A stretch of DNA of 59,276 bases from Actinomadura sp. 6K520 (GTDB lineage: Bacteria > Actinomycetota > Actinomycetes > Streptosporangiales > Streptosporangiaceae): positions 1 through 59,276 of the forward strand of contig NZ_SMLC01000031.1 of the NCBI RefSeq assembly GCF_004349245.1, read 5' to 3'. Below are positions 8,582 through 16,994 of this stretch, one piece after another. A program made the position numbers and the translations under genes. The notes beneath the pieces are model-generated. The model had not been told where the DNA came from. It saw only the letters and a list, made by a program, of their open reading frames with translations, and did not search any database. Position 1 is the first letter of the stretch, and every line of letters starts with the position of its first letter.

Positions 8582-11233
8582 ATGGCAGGGCAGTCGCTGT
8601 GCGGGCGGGCGGCCGAGGTCGCCGAGATCGATCACCTGGTGGAGCGGGCGCGGGCGGGCGCCGGTGGCGGCGTCCTGATCCTGCGCGGGGAGGCGGGCAT
8701 CGGCAAGACCGCGCTCCTCGACCACGCCGCGGCGGGCGCGGCCGGGACGCGGGTGCTGCGCGGCGGCGGCATCGAGGCGGAGGCCGGGGTCCCGTTCGCG
8801 GCCCTGCACCTCCTGCTCGGCGCGGAGGCCGGCCGGGTCGAAGAGCTCTCCGCGGAGCTGCCGGCGCCGCAGGCCGCGGCGCTGCAGGCCGCGCTCGGGC
8901 TCACCCGCCCGCGCCCCGAGGACAGGCTCCTGGTCGGGCTGGCGCTGCTCACGCTGCTCTCCGGTCCGGAGGGACGGGCGCCGGTGCTCGTCCTGGTCGA
9001 CGACGCGCAGTGGCTCGACCGGGAGTCGGCGGACGCGCTGCTGTTCGCCGCCCGCCGGGCCGCCGCCCGCGGCATCGTGTTCCTGTTCGCGGCGCGCGAC
9101 GACGCCGCCTGGCCCCGGACGGGCCTCCCCGAGCTCCGCCTCACCGGTCTCGCCGCCGCGGACGCGCGGCTCCTGCTGGCCGAGCGCGCACCGGACACGC
9201 CCGCCGCGCGGCGCGACCGCGCGGTCGAGCAGGCACGCGGCAACCCCCTCGCGCTCATCGCGTTCGCCGCGGCCGAGTCGGGCCTCCTCGCCCGCGTCCC
9301 GGCGGAGTTCGAGCGGGCCGTCCGCGGCCTGCCGGAACCGGCGCGGACGCTGCTCGCCGTCGTGGCCGCCGACGACACCGGCGAACCGGGCGTGGCGGTC
9401 CGGGCGGCCGAGAGCCTCGGCGTGCCGTTCGGCGCGCTGGAACCGGCCGAGGACGCGGGGCTGGTCACCGTCACCCGCACCTCGATCGGCTTCCGGCATC
9501 CGCTGGCCCGCGCCGCCGCCTACCAGGGCGTCCCGGTCACCCGGCGGATCGCCGTGCACCGCGCGCTCGCCGCGGCGCACGCGCGGACCGGGGACGCGGG
9601 CCCGCGGGTCCGCCACCTGTCCGCCGCCGCCCTCGGGACGGACGAGGCGGTCGCCGCGGAGCTGGAGGCGGCGGCGGGCGACCTCGCGGGCCGGCGCGTG
9701 GGCCCGTCCGTCGCGGCCTTCGCCTACGAGCGCGCCGCCCGGCTCGCCGGGGACCCGGAGGTGCGCGCCCGGCGGCTGGCGGCGGCGGCCGAGGCCGAGC
9801 TGTCCGGGGGGCGCCCCGACCGGGCCCGGGCACTGGCCGACGAGGCGGCACGGGCGACCTGCGCACCGGACACGCGGGCCCGGGTCGACCTGGTGCGGGC
9901 GGGTCTCGAACTGGAGCACGGCGTCCCGGAGGCCGCCGGGCGGCTGCTCTTGGAGCGGGCCGCGAGCTGCGACGACCCGGAAGTCCGTGCGCGGATGCTG
10001 GAGGAGGCCGCGTTCCACGCGTGGTCGTGCGGTGATGCGGAGACGGCGGCACGGGCCGTCGCAGCGCACCCCGGCGGGTCGGTCCTGGTGCGGGCGCTGT
10101 CGGCGCTGCTCGGCGATGACCTCACGTCCGCGCGGCGGGTGCTGGCCGGCTGCCCGGACGGCGCGCGGGACGAGCGGCTGCGGCTGCTCGCCGCCGAGAG
10201 CGCGCTGCTGGGCGGCGACGACGCGGCCGCCGCCGAGCTGTCCGCGCAGCTCGTCGCGCACTGCCGCGACGGCGGGCTGCTCGCCCCGCTGCCGCGCGGC
10301 CTCGCCGTCCAGGCGTGGTCGCGGCTGTTGCACGGCGCGCACGACGACGCCCGCGAGCTGGTCCGCGAGGCGCTGCGGATCGCCGCGGAGACCGGGCAGC
10401 GCAGGCAGGCCGCGGCGCTGCGCGCGATCCAGGCGCGGCAGGCGGCGATGGAGGGCGACGAGGTCCGCTGCCGCGCGCTGGCCGCCGACGGGCGGGCCGG
10501 TGCCGCGCTCGGCCTGCTCGCCCTCGGCCTCGGCCGCCCCGAGGACGCCCTCGAACACCTCCAGGACGCGCACGGCGAGGCGGCCGGGCACGCTCCGCCC
10601 GCGGTGCTCGCGCTCGCCGACACCGTGGAGGCCGCCGTCGCGGCGGGCCGTCCCGACGCGGCCGCCGCGCCGATGGCGCGGCTGGCGGCGTACACCCGCG
10701 CGGCCGGGCAGCCGTGGGCGGACGGGGTCGCCGCCCGCTGCCGGGCGCTGCTCACCGCCGACGACGCCGAGGCGGACCGGCTGTTCACGCTCGCGCTCGC
10801 GGCCCACCGGGGCGGCGGGCGGCCGTTCGAGCGGGCGCGCACGGAACTGCTGTACGGCGAGTGGCTGCGCCGGTCGCGGCGCCGCGCGCGGGCCAGGTCG
10901 CGGCTCGGCGCCGCGCTGGAGACGTTCGAGCGGCTGGGCGCGGTGCCGTGGGCGGAGCGGGCCCGCGGCGAGTTGCGCGCGGCCGGCCAGGGGGTGCGGC
11001 CCTGCGACCCGCCGGGGCGGCTGACCGCGCAGGAGATGCAGGTGGTGCGGCTGGCGATGACCGGCGCGACCAACCGGCAGATCGCGGCGCGGCTGCGGCT
11101 GAGCCACCGCACGGTCGCCTACCACCTCTACAAGGCGTTCCCGAAGCTCGGCGTCGCCTCGCGCGCCGAGCTGCACCGGTACGTCCCGGCCGCCGAGCCG
11201 GGCATCGGGGCGGGCGCCGAACGTCCCGCGTGA
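8582..11233 (+). CDS. Large ATP-binding LuxR-family regulator (LAL / MalT-like)
   Basis: 883-residue STAND-type transcription regulator. The N-terminus has an AAA/NACHT-like ATPase with Walker A GEAGIGKTAL (about residue 40) and Walker B LVLVDDAQWLD (about residue 140), followed by a long alpha-helical, TPR-like region of Ala/Arg-rich repeats. The C-terminal HTH is LTAQEMQVVRLAMTG through TVAYHLYKAF. Such proteins often activate secondary-metabolite or carbon-use genes in response to an inducer bound by the helical region. ATG 8582 begins close to the conserved LCGRAAEVAEI; an in-frame ATG at 8498 would add 28 residues and is a reasonable alternative. It lies between a DesR-like regulator and a DesK-like kinase, all transcribed in the same direction. 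Confidence 0.92.
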   Translation: MAGQSLCGRAAEVAEIDHLVERARAGAGGGVLILRGEAGIGKTALLDHAAAGAAGTRVLRGGGIEAEAGVPFAALHLLLGAEAGRVEELSAELPAPQAAALQAALGLTRPRPEDRLLVGLALLTLLSGPEGRAPVLVLVDDAQWLDRESADALLFAARRAAARGIVFLFAARDDAAWPRTGLPELRLTGLAAADARLLLAERAPDTPAARRDRAVEQARGNPLALIAFAAAESGLLARVPAEFERAVRGLPEPARTLLAVVAADDTGEPGVAVRAAESLGVPFGALEPAEDAGLVTVTRTSIGFRHPLARAAAYQGVPVTRRIAVHRALAAAHARTGDAGPRVRHLSAAALGTDEAVAAELEAAAGDLAGRRVGPSVAAFAYERAARLAGDPEVRARRLAAAAEAELSGGRPDRARALADEAARATCAPDTRARVDLVRAGLELEHGVPEAAGRLLLERAASCDDPEVRARMLEEAAFHAWSCGDAETAARAVAAHPGGSVLVRALSALLGDDLTSARRVLAGCPDGARDERLRLLAAESALLGGDDAAAAELSAQLVAHCRDGGLLAPLPRGLAVQAWSRLLHGAHDDARELVREALRIAAETGQRRQAAALRAIQARQAAMEGDEVRCRALAADGRAGAALGLLALGLGRPEDALEHLQDAHGEAAGHAPPAVLALADTVEAAVAAGRPDAAAAPMARLAAYTRAAGQPWADGVAARCRALLTADDAEADRLFTLALAAHRGGGRPFERARTELLYGEWLRRSRRRARARSRLGAALETFERLGAVPWAERARGELRAAGQGVRPCDPPGRLTAQEMQVVRLAMTGATNRQIAARLRLSHRTVAYHLYKAFPKLGVASRAELHRYVPAAEPGIGAGAERPA

Positions 11234-11334
11234 CGGCCCCTGGCGCCTCCGCCACATAAGTGTTCGGCCCGATATTTCCCTTGATCGGGTGCCTCCGCCG
11301 TTTCATCATCCGATGGGACGGCGTTGGGGGGCCC

Positions 11335-13353
11335 GTGGACGTGGCGCGATCGGACGGATCCGCTCGGCGGCCGGCGGAACCGGCGGTGCGCGCGGTCGGC
11401 GAGGTGCAGGTCGGCCGCAGCTGCCGGACACCGCTGTTCGCCCGGGTGATCACCGGCCTGTACCTCGTGCTGATGCTGCAGACCAGGCTGGTGAAGCAGG
11501 CCGAGACCGGCCCGTCCCACATGCTGCTGTCCGCCACCATCGTCATCACCGGCATCTTCGGCGTGCAATGGCTCCTCGTGCTGTACGGCCCGCGCTCGCA
11601 GCGCCCCCGCCGCTGGGTCATCGCGACCCACCTCACCGTGCAGACGGCGCTGGCCCTGCTGCCGCTGGCGGTGTTCGGCACCCACTGGTACCCGGTCGTC
11701 GGCGGGTTCCTCGCCGGCGCGATGCTGCTCCTGCTGCGTCCGCCGCTGTCGTGGTTCATGGTGGGGCTCGTCGCCGCCGCCGAGGGCCTGCTGCGCTACT
11801 ACCAGGGCTGGTCCGCGCAGGACGTGTCCTTCTGCGTGATGGCGACGATCACGGTCGGGCTGTCGATGTACGCGCTGACGCGGCTGTCGGGGTTCGTCCG
11901 GGAACTGCACGCCACCCGGGAGCGGTTCGCGGCGGCCGCGGCGGCGCGGGAGCGGCTGGAGGCGTCCGGCAGCCTGCGCGCGGTGCTGGGCGCGGCGCTC
12001 ACCCGGATCGAGGCGGTGAGCCGGCGCGCCCGCGACCGGCCGCCGGCCGACGCCGCCGCGGCCCGCGCCGACCTGGACGAGGTGGCCCGCACCGCGCGGC
12101 GCGCCGCGACCGACGTCCGGTCGATCGTCGGGGCCCTGCAGGGCCCCTCCCCCAGGCGGCACCGGCCCGGACGCGTCACGCAGTCGCGGCTGGCCTGGAC
12201 GATCCTCGTGTTCCTCACCGTCGGTTTCGGCTGGCAGCAGGTCATCTACGTCCACACGGGAACGGACGGGTCCTGGCGGGCGACCGGCGCGGCGGCCGTG
12301 GTGGCGGTCGCCATCGCGGCGCTGCAGCTCCGGCACTCCTCGACCGTGCTGCGCGGGACGCGGCCCAGGTTCGGGGCGTGGACGCTCTCCGCCCAGGTCC
12401 TGCTGGTATTCGTGCCGTACGCGCTGCTCGGCCCGGAATGGGCGACGACGGCGTGCCTGGCCACCGGCTCGGTGCTGCTGGTCTCGCGGGGCCGCCGGGC
12501 GTGGGTCCTGTTCTCGCTGACCATCGCCGTGTGGTGCGTGCCCGCGCTGTGGGCCTCCTACGGCACGCTGTTCTACCTCTACACCGTCGCGATCTCGGTG
12601 CAGATCGGCGTGGTCGTGTTCGCGCTGTACCGGCTGCCGCAGCTGGCCCGCGAGGTCGACGTCGCCCGCGAGCGGCTGGCGCGGATGGCGGCGCTGCACG
12701 AGCGGCTGCGCATCTCCCGCGACGTCCACGACCTGCTCGGCCTGGGCCTGTCGACGATCACCGTGAAGGCGGAGCTGGCGCGGCGGCTGGTCACCGCCGA
12801 TCCGGCCCGCGCGGCGGCCGAGCTGGACGAGCTGGCCGCGCTGGCCCGGCGGTCGCGGGCGGAGGCCAGCGCCGTCGCCGAGGAGGACAGCGCGCTGTCA
12901 CTGCGGGACGAGGCGGTCTCGGCACGCGCCGCGCTGGCCGCCGCGGGCGCCGAGGTCCGCCTCGCCCTACCGGACCCCGCCGACCTGCCCCCGTCCTCCC
13001 CGGTGGACGGTGTGCTGGCGGCCGTGCTGCGCGAATCCGTCACCAACGTCCTGCGGCACGCGCACCCGGAGCACTGCGCCATCACGGTCACCTCCCGCGA
13101 CGGGATCGTGCGCCTCACGGTGCGCAACGACGGCGTGATCCCCCCGGTGTACACGGGCTCCGCCCCCGGGACCGGCAAGGGCCTGTCGAACCTGACCGCG
13201 CGGACCCGCGCCCTGGGCGGCCGGCTGTCCGCCGGGACGGACGGGAACGGCGGGTTCGCCCTGGTCGCGGAGATCCCCCTCCACATGGGGGTGCGGCGGG
13301 GGGAGGAAGAGCCCCGTCACATGACGGATTCGCTGCTTCCCTTCCGTGCCTAG
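11335..13353 (+). CDS. DesK-like histidine kinase with internally duplicated sensor/DHp module
   Basis: About 672 residues, nearly double a normal DesK-type kinase. Two successive modules are seen. Each has about five hydrophobic membrane segments followed by a HisKA_3-like helical hairpin. In the second, RISRDVHDLLGLGL carries the phospho-acceptor His465 and is followed by a HATPase with ESVTNVLRHA, VRNDG and GKGLSNLTARTRALGG. In the first, the equivalent stretch is ASGSLRAVLGAAL: Arg215 stands where His should be, and no ATPase domain follows. The downstream helices (DLDEVARTARRAATDVRSI versus ELDELAALARRSRAEAS) are recognisably homologous. GTG 11335 with a G-run upstream is the chosen start; GTG 11260 is an alternative lacking a ribosome site. 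Its stop lies 90 bases before the lipid/LarA operon. Confidence 0.85.
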   Translation: MDVARSDGSARRPAEPAVRAVGEVQVGRSCRTPLFARVITGLYLVLMLQTRLVKQAETGPSHMLLSATIVITGIFGVQWLLVLYGPRSQRPRRWVIATHLTVQTALALLPLAVFGTHWYPVVGGFLAGAMLLLLRPPLSWFMVGLVAAAEGLLRYYQGWSAQDVSFCVMATITVGLSMYALTRLSGFVRELHATRERFAAAAAARERLEASGSLRAVLGAALTRIEAVSRRARDRPPADAAAARADLDEVARTARRAATDVRSIVGALQGPSPRRHRPGRVTQSRLAWTILVFLTVGFGWQQVIYVHTGTDGSWRATGAAAVVAVAIAALQLRHSSTVLRGTRPRFGAWTLSAQVLLVFVPYALLGPEWATTACLATGSVLLVSRGRRAWVLFSLTIAVWCVPALWASYGTLFYLYTVAISVQIGVVVFALYRLPQLAREVDVARERLARMAALHERLRISRDVHDLLGLGLSTITVKAELARRLVTADPARAAAELDELAALARRSRAEASAVAEEDSALSLRDEAVSARAALAAAGAEVRLALPDPADLPPSSPVDGVLAAVLRESVTNVLRHAHPEHCAITVTSRDGIVRLTVRNDGVIPPVYTGSAPGTGKGLSNLTARTRALGGRLSAGTDGNGGFALVAEIPLHMGVRRGEEEPRHMTDSLLPFRA

Positions 13354-13401
13354 CGTCCCTGGCATGACGCAGGACTTCGATTTCCACCGCCGTGCGCGCG
13401 T

Positions 13402-13428
13402 TTCCGGCGTCCCAACTTCCGGCGTCCC
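13402..13428. repeat. Two direct 12-bp repeats upstream of the FAR-HAD/LarA operon
   Basis: TTCCGGCGTCCC occurs at 13402-13413 and again at 13417-13428, a 15-bp period, ending just before the ribosome binding site of the acyl reductase gene. The placement in the short kinase-operon gap suggests a regulator site or leader element; a chance duplication is possible. Confidence 0.45.
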
Positions 13429-13443
13429 CGAGGGGTGGGCCTC

Positions 13444-15741
13444 ATGAGCGAGAGCGACGCGCTCGCCGGGCGCACCGTCCTGCTGACCGGCGTCACCGGC
13501 TTCATCGGGCAGGCGCTGCTGGAGCGGCTGCTGTCCGGGCATCCCGGGACCCGCGTGGTGACGCTGCTGCGGGAGCAGCCCGGCGTCACCGCGGAGCAGC
13601 GGCTCGACGAGGTGATCGGCAAGCCGGTGTTCGCGCCGTGGCGGGAGCGGACCGGCGAGGACGCGGCCCGCGCGATCGTCCGGGACCGGGTCCGCGTCGT
13701 CCCGGCCGACATCACCGAATCCGTCCCCGAGCTGCCGGACGACGTCGACGTGGCGATCCACGGCGCGTCCATCGTGTCGTTCGACCCGCCGATCGACGAG
13801 GCGTTCGCGACCAACGTCGTCGGCACCATCGACCTGTACGAGGCGGTCCGCCGCGCCGGGGAGCGGTCCGGGCGGACCCCGCACATCGTGCACGTCTCCA
13901 CCGCCTACGTCGCCGGTTCCCGCAAGGGCATCGTCCCGGAGACGACCCTCGACCACGAGGTCGACTGGGCCACCGAACTGGACTACGCGGTCGAGGCGCG
14001 CCGGACCGTGGAACGCGACTCCCGGCGGCCCGAGGTCCTCGGCCGGCTGCGCGCCGCCGCGCTCGGCGAGCAGGGCAAGGCCGGACCCACCACCGTGGCC
14101 GCCGACACCGAGCGCCGCCGCCGCCAAGAAGTCGCCAAACGCCTGACCGACTACGGGCGCGAACGGGCCCGCAGCCTCGGCTGGCCGGACGTGTACACCC
14201 TCACCAAGGCGCTCGGGGAACGCGCCGCCGAGGAGACCGCCCGCGACCTGCCGCTGTCGATCGTGCGCCCGGCGATCGTGGAGAGCGCCCTGCGGCACCC
14301 GTACCCCGGCTGGATCGACGGGTTCAAGATGGCCGACCCGCTGATCCTCGCCTACGGGCAGGGGATGCTGCGCGCCCTCGCCGGCATCCCGGACGGCATC
14401 GTCGACATCATCCCCGTCGACCTGGTGGTGAACGCGCTGCTCGGCGCCGCCGCCAGGGCACCGGAGCCCGGCGCCCCCGCCTACTACCACGTCGGGTCGG
14501 GCGCCCGGAACCCGCTGACGCTGCAGCGGCTCGTCGAACTCGTCCAGGGCTACTTCGCCGAGCACCCGCTGCCCGGCACGGACGGGCGCGGGGCGATCCG
14601 CCCCCGCGACGTGACGCTGCTCAGCGACGGCCGCGCCGAGAAGATGCTCGGCACGGCCGAACGCGCGATGGACCTCGCCGAACGCGCCCTGCTGATCATG
14701 CCCAGCGGGGAGCGCACCCGCGGCTGGCAGCGCACCCTGCACAAGCAGGGCCGCGAGGTGCGGGCGCTGCGCCGCTTCCGGGACCTGTACGGGGCCTACG
14801 GCGCCGCCGAGGTCGTCTACGCCGACGCCACCACCCTCGCGCTCGACCGGTCGCTGCCGGACGGCGCGGGCTGCGACTCGGCGGTCATCGACTGGGACCA
14901 CTACCTCCGCGAGGTGCACTGCCCCGCCGTGACGGGCGCCTTCCGCCTCGCGCCGCCGCACCACCCGCAGCCGCGCCCGGCGCTGACGTCGGGCCGCCCG
15001 GCCCCGCCCGCGGTGCGGTTCGCGGAGCGCCGCGACGTCGCGGCCGTGTTCGACCTCGACGGCACGATCGTCGCGTCCGACGTCGTGGAGGCGCACCTGT
15101 GGGCACGGCTGCTGGACGTCCCCGTCCGGTCCTGGCCGGGGACGCTGCTGCCCGTCCTGCGGTCCGCGCCCCGCTACCTGCGCATGGAGCAGCGCGACCG
15201 CGGCGAGTTCCTGCGCGAGTTCGTCCGCCGGTACGAGGGCGCGAACGAGGCGCGGCTGCGCGCGCTGGCCCGGGAACGGCTCGCGGACGTGCTGCTGCGG
15301 CGGGCGTGGCCGCAGGCGATCCGCCGGATCCGGAGCCACCGCGCGGCCGGGCACCGCACCGTGCTGCTCACCGGGACCGTGGACGTCTTCGTGGAGCCGC
15401 TCCGCACCCTGTTCGACGACGTGCTGGCGGCGCGGCTCCGCGTCGTCGACGGGCACTTCACCGGGCATTTCGAGCATCCCCCGCTGATCGGGGAGGCCCG
15501 CGCCGCGTGGCTGCGCTCCTGGGCCCGCGACGAGGGCGTCGACCTGGCCGGGAGCTGGGCGTACGGGGACCACTACTCGGACCGTCCCGTGCTGGAGCAG
15601 GTCGGCAACCCGGTCGCCGTCAACCCCGACCCGCGCCTGTACCGGCACGCCAAACGGGAGCGCTGGACCATCGCGGACTGGGACGGCGACACCGGCGCCG
15701 TGTCCACCCTCCTCGATACCGCTCTAGAGGAGGCCCGATGA
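13444..15741 (+). CDS. Fatty acyl-CoA reductase / HAD-IB phosphatase fusion
   Basis: 765-residue two-domain protein. Residues 1-about 510 are an extended SDR of the fatty acyl-CoA reductase type (NAD-binding 4): TGVTGFIGQALLERLL at the N-terminus, HVSTAYVAG, and the catalytic YTLTK pair Tyr251/Lys255; this should reduce an acyl thioester to aldehyde or alcohol using NADPH. Residues about 530-765 are an HAD-superfamily subclass IB phosphatase with Asp537/Asp539 in FDLDGTIV, TGTVDVF and the late acidic motif YGDHYSD. The start ATG 13444 is set by GAGGGG eight bases upstream. It is the first gene of a four-gene operon; its stop overlaps the next start (ATGA at 15738). Such reductase-HAD fusions occur in actinobacteria, but I know of no proven product. 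Confidence 0.85.
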   Translation: MSESDALAGRTVLLTGVTGFIGQALLERLLSGHPGTRVVTLLREQPGVTAEQRLDEVIGKPVFAPWRERTGEDAARAIVRDRVRVVPADITESVPELPDDVDVAIHGASIVSFDPPIDEAFATNVVGTIDLYEAVRRAGERSGRTPHIVHVSTAYVAGSRKGIVPETTLDHEVDWATELDYAVEARRTVERDSRRPEVLGRLRAAALGEQGKAGPTTVAADTERRRRQEVAKRLTDYGRERARSLGWPDVYTLTKALGERAAEETARDLPLSIVRPAIVESALRHPYPGWIDGFKMADPLILAYGQGMLRALAGIPDGIVDIIPVDLVVNALLGAAARAPEPGAPAYYHVGSGARNPLTLQRLVELVQGYFAEHPLPGTDGRGAIRPRDVTLLSDGRAEKMLGTAERAMDLAERALLIMPSGERTRGWQRTLHKQGREVRALRRFRDLYGAYGAAEVVYADATTLALDRSLPDGAGCDSAVIDWDHYLREVHCPAVTGAFRLAPPHHPQPRPALTSGRPAPPAVRFAERRDVAAVFDLDGTIVASDVVEAHLWARLLDVPVRSWPGTLLPVLRSAPRYLRMEQRDRGEFLREFVRRYEGANEARLRALARERLADVLLRRAWPQAIRRIRSHRAAGHRTVLLTGTVDVFVEPLRTLFDDVLAARLRVVDGHFTGHFEHPPLIGEARAAWLRSWARDEGVDLAGSWAYGDHYSDRPVLEQVGNPVAVNPDPRLYRHAKRERWTIADWDGDTGAVSTLLDTALEEAR

Positions 15742-16994
15742 TCCTGGCGCTCGAGTACCACCGCTCACCCGCCCGCTACCTCGCCGCGGCGCGGCTGCCC
15801 GGCCGGCTCCGCCCGGCGGCGGTCCCCTCGCTGGCGCCGCTGCGGCTGTCGCACCGCCAGCCGCCCGGCCCCCCGGGGCCCGGCTGGGTGCGGCTGCGGA
15901 CCGTCCTGTCGGGCATCTGCGGGTCCGACCTGGCGATGGCGGCCGGGAAGGTGTCCCCGTACCTGGGGCCGCTCACGTCGATGCCGTTCGTGCCGGGCCA
16001 CGAGGTGCTCGCCGAGCTGATGGACGACGTCGACGGCATGCCCGCGGGCACCCGGGTCGTCATCGACCCGGTGCTGCCGTGCCGGGCCCGCGGCACCGGC
16101 CCGTGCCCGTCCTGCGCGGGCGGCCACGAGAACAGGTGCGACCACGTGAACGCGGGGCGGATCTCCTCGGGACTGCAGACCGGGTTCTGCGCCGACACGG
16201 GCGGCGGCTGGGCGGAGCGGCTGGTCGCGCACCGCAGCCAGCTCCACCGGGTGCCGGAGTCGCTGCCGTCCGAGCGGGCCGTGCTGGCCGAGCCGCTCGC
16301 GTGCGCGGTGCGGTCGGTGCGCCGCATCGACGTCCCGCGCGGCACGTCGATCGTCGTGGTCGGCGCCGGGACGGTCGGGCTGCTGACCGTCCTCGCGCTG
16401 CGCGAGCTGACCGCCGCCGGGCCGATCATCGTCATCGCGCGGCACGCCGGGCAGCGGCGGCGCGCCCGCGCGCTCGGCGCGACCGAGACCATCGATCCCT
16501 CGGCGGCGCTGCGCGGGCTGCGGCGCATCACCGGCGGCTCGCTCGTGCGTCCCGAGCTCGGCCCCGGCTACCTGCTCGGCGGCGCCGACATCGTCATCGA
16601 CTGCACCGGCGGGGAGGGCCTCGACACCGCGCTGCGCATCGTCCGGGCGGGCGGGACGGTGCTGCTGTCGGGCATGCCGTCCAAGCCGACCGACCTGACG
16701 CCCGCCTGGTACCGGGAGCTGAACGTCGTCGGGTCCTACGCCAGCCGCGGCGCGGACGACTTCCAGGCCGCGATCGACCTGGCCGCGCACGACGCGCTCG
16801 ACGGCTTCGTCGACAGCGTGTACCCCCTCACCCGCTGGCGGGACGCGCTGTCGCACGCGCTGTCCGCCGGCCGCTCGGGCAGCGTCAAGATCGCGTTCGC
16901 CCCGCAGAACGGCGGGCCCCCCGCGCCGCCCGGCGAGGCGTCCTCGGCCGCCGGCGGCACCGACCATCTCGATCGCGAAGGAGCCCTTCGATGA
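15738..16994 (+). CDS. Zinc-binding dehydrogenase (MDR superfamily)
   Basis: 418-residue medium-chain dehydrogenase, second gene of the operon. Catalytic zinc ligands are Cys in SGICGSDLA and His-Glu in PGHEVLAE; a cysteine-rich lobe follows (RARGTGPCPSCAGGHENRC). The nucleotide fold is VVVGAGTVGLLTVLALREL, with basic residues (ARHAGQRRRAR) after the second strand, suggesting NADP(H). The sugar/threonine dehydrogenase branch of the family is the closest by eye. Both ends overlap neighbours by 4 bases (ATGA), implying translational coupling with the reductase-HAD fusion and the LarA-like protein. A 30-residue Pro/Gly/Ala-rich tail is probably unstructured. It could oxidise or reduce an alcohol made or used by its operon partners. 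Confidence 0.87.
   Translation: MILALEYHRSPARYLAAARLPGRLRPAAVPSLAPLRLSHRQPPGPPGPGWVRLRTVLSGICGSDLAMAAGKVSPYLGPLTSMPFVPGHEVLAELMDDVDGMPAGTRVVIDPVLPCRARGTGPCPSCAGGHENRCDHVNAGRISSGLQTGFCADTGGGWAERLVAHRSQLHRVPESLPSERAVLAEPLACAVRSVRRIDVPRGTSIVVVGAGTVGLLTVLALRELTAAGPIIVIARHAGQRRRARALGATETIDPSAALRGLRRITGGSLVRPELGPGYLLGGADIVIDCTGGEGLDTALRIVRAGGTVLLSGMPSKPTDLTPAWYRELNVVGSYASRGADDFQAAIDLAAHDALDGFVDSVYPLTRWRDALSHALSAGRSGSVKIAFAPQNGGPPAPPGEASSAAGGTDHLDREGALR

Noticed and set aside
8519..11257. 912-codon - strand frame opposite the LuxR-ATPase gene
   Set aside because: Antisense shadow typical of 73% GC DNA; low-complexity Arg/Gly/Pro sequence without domains.
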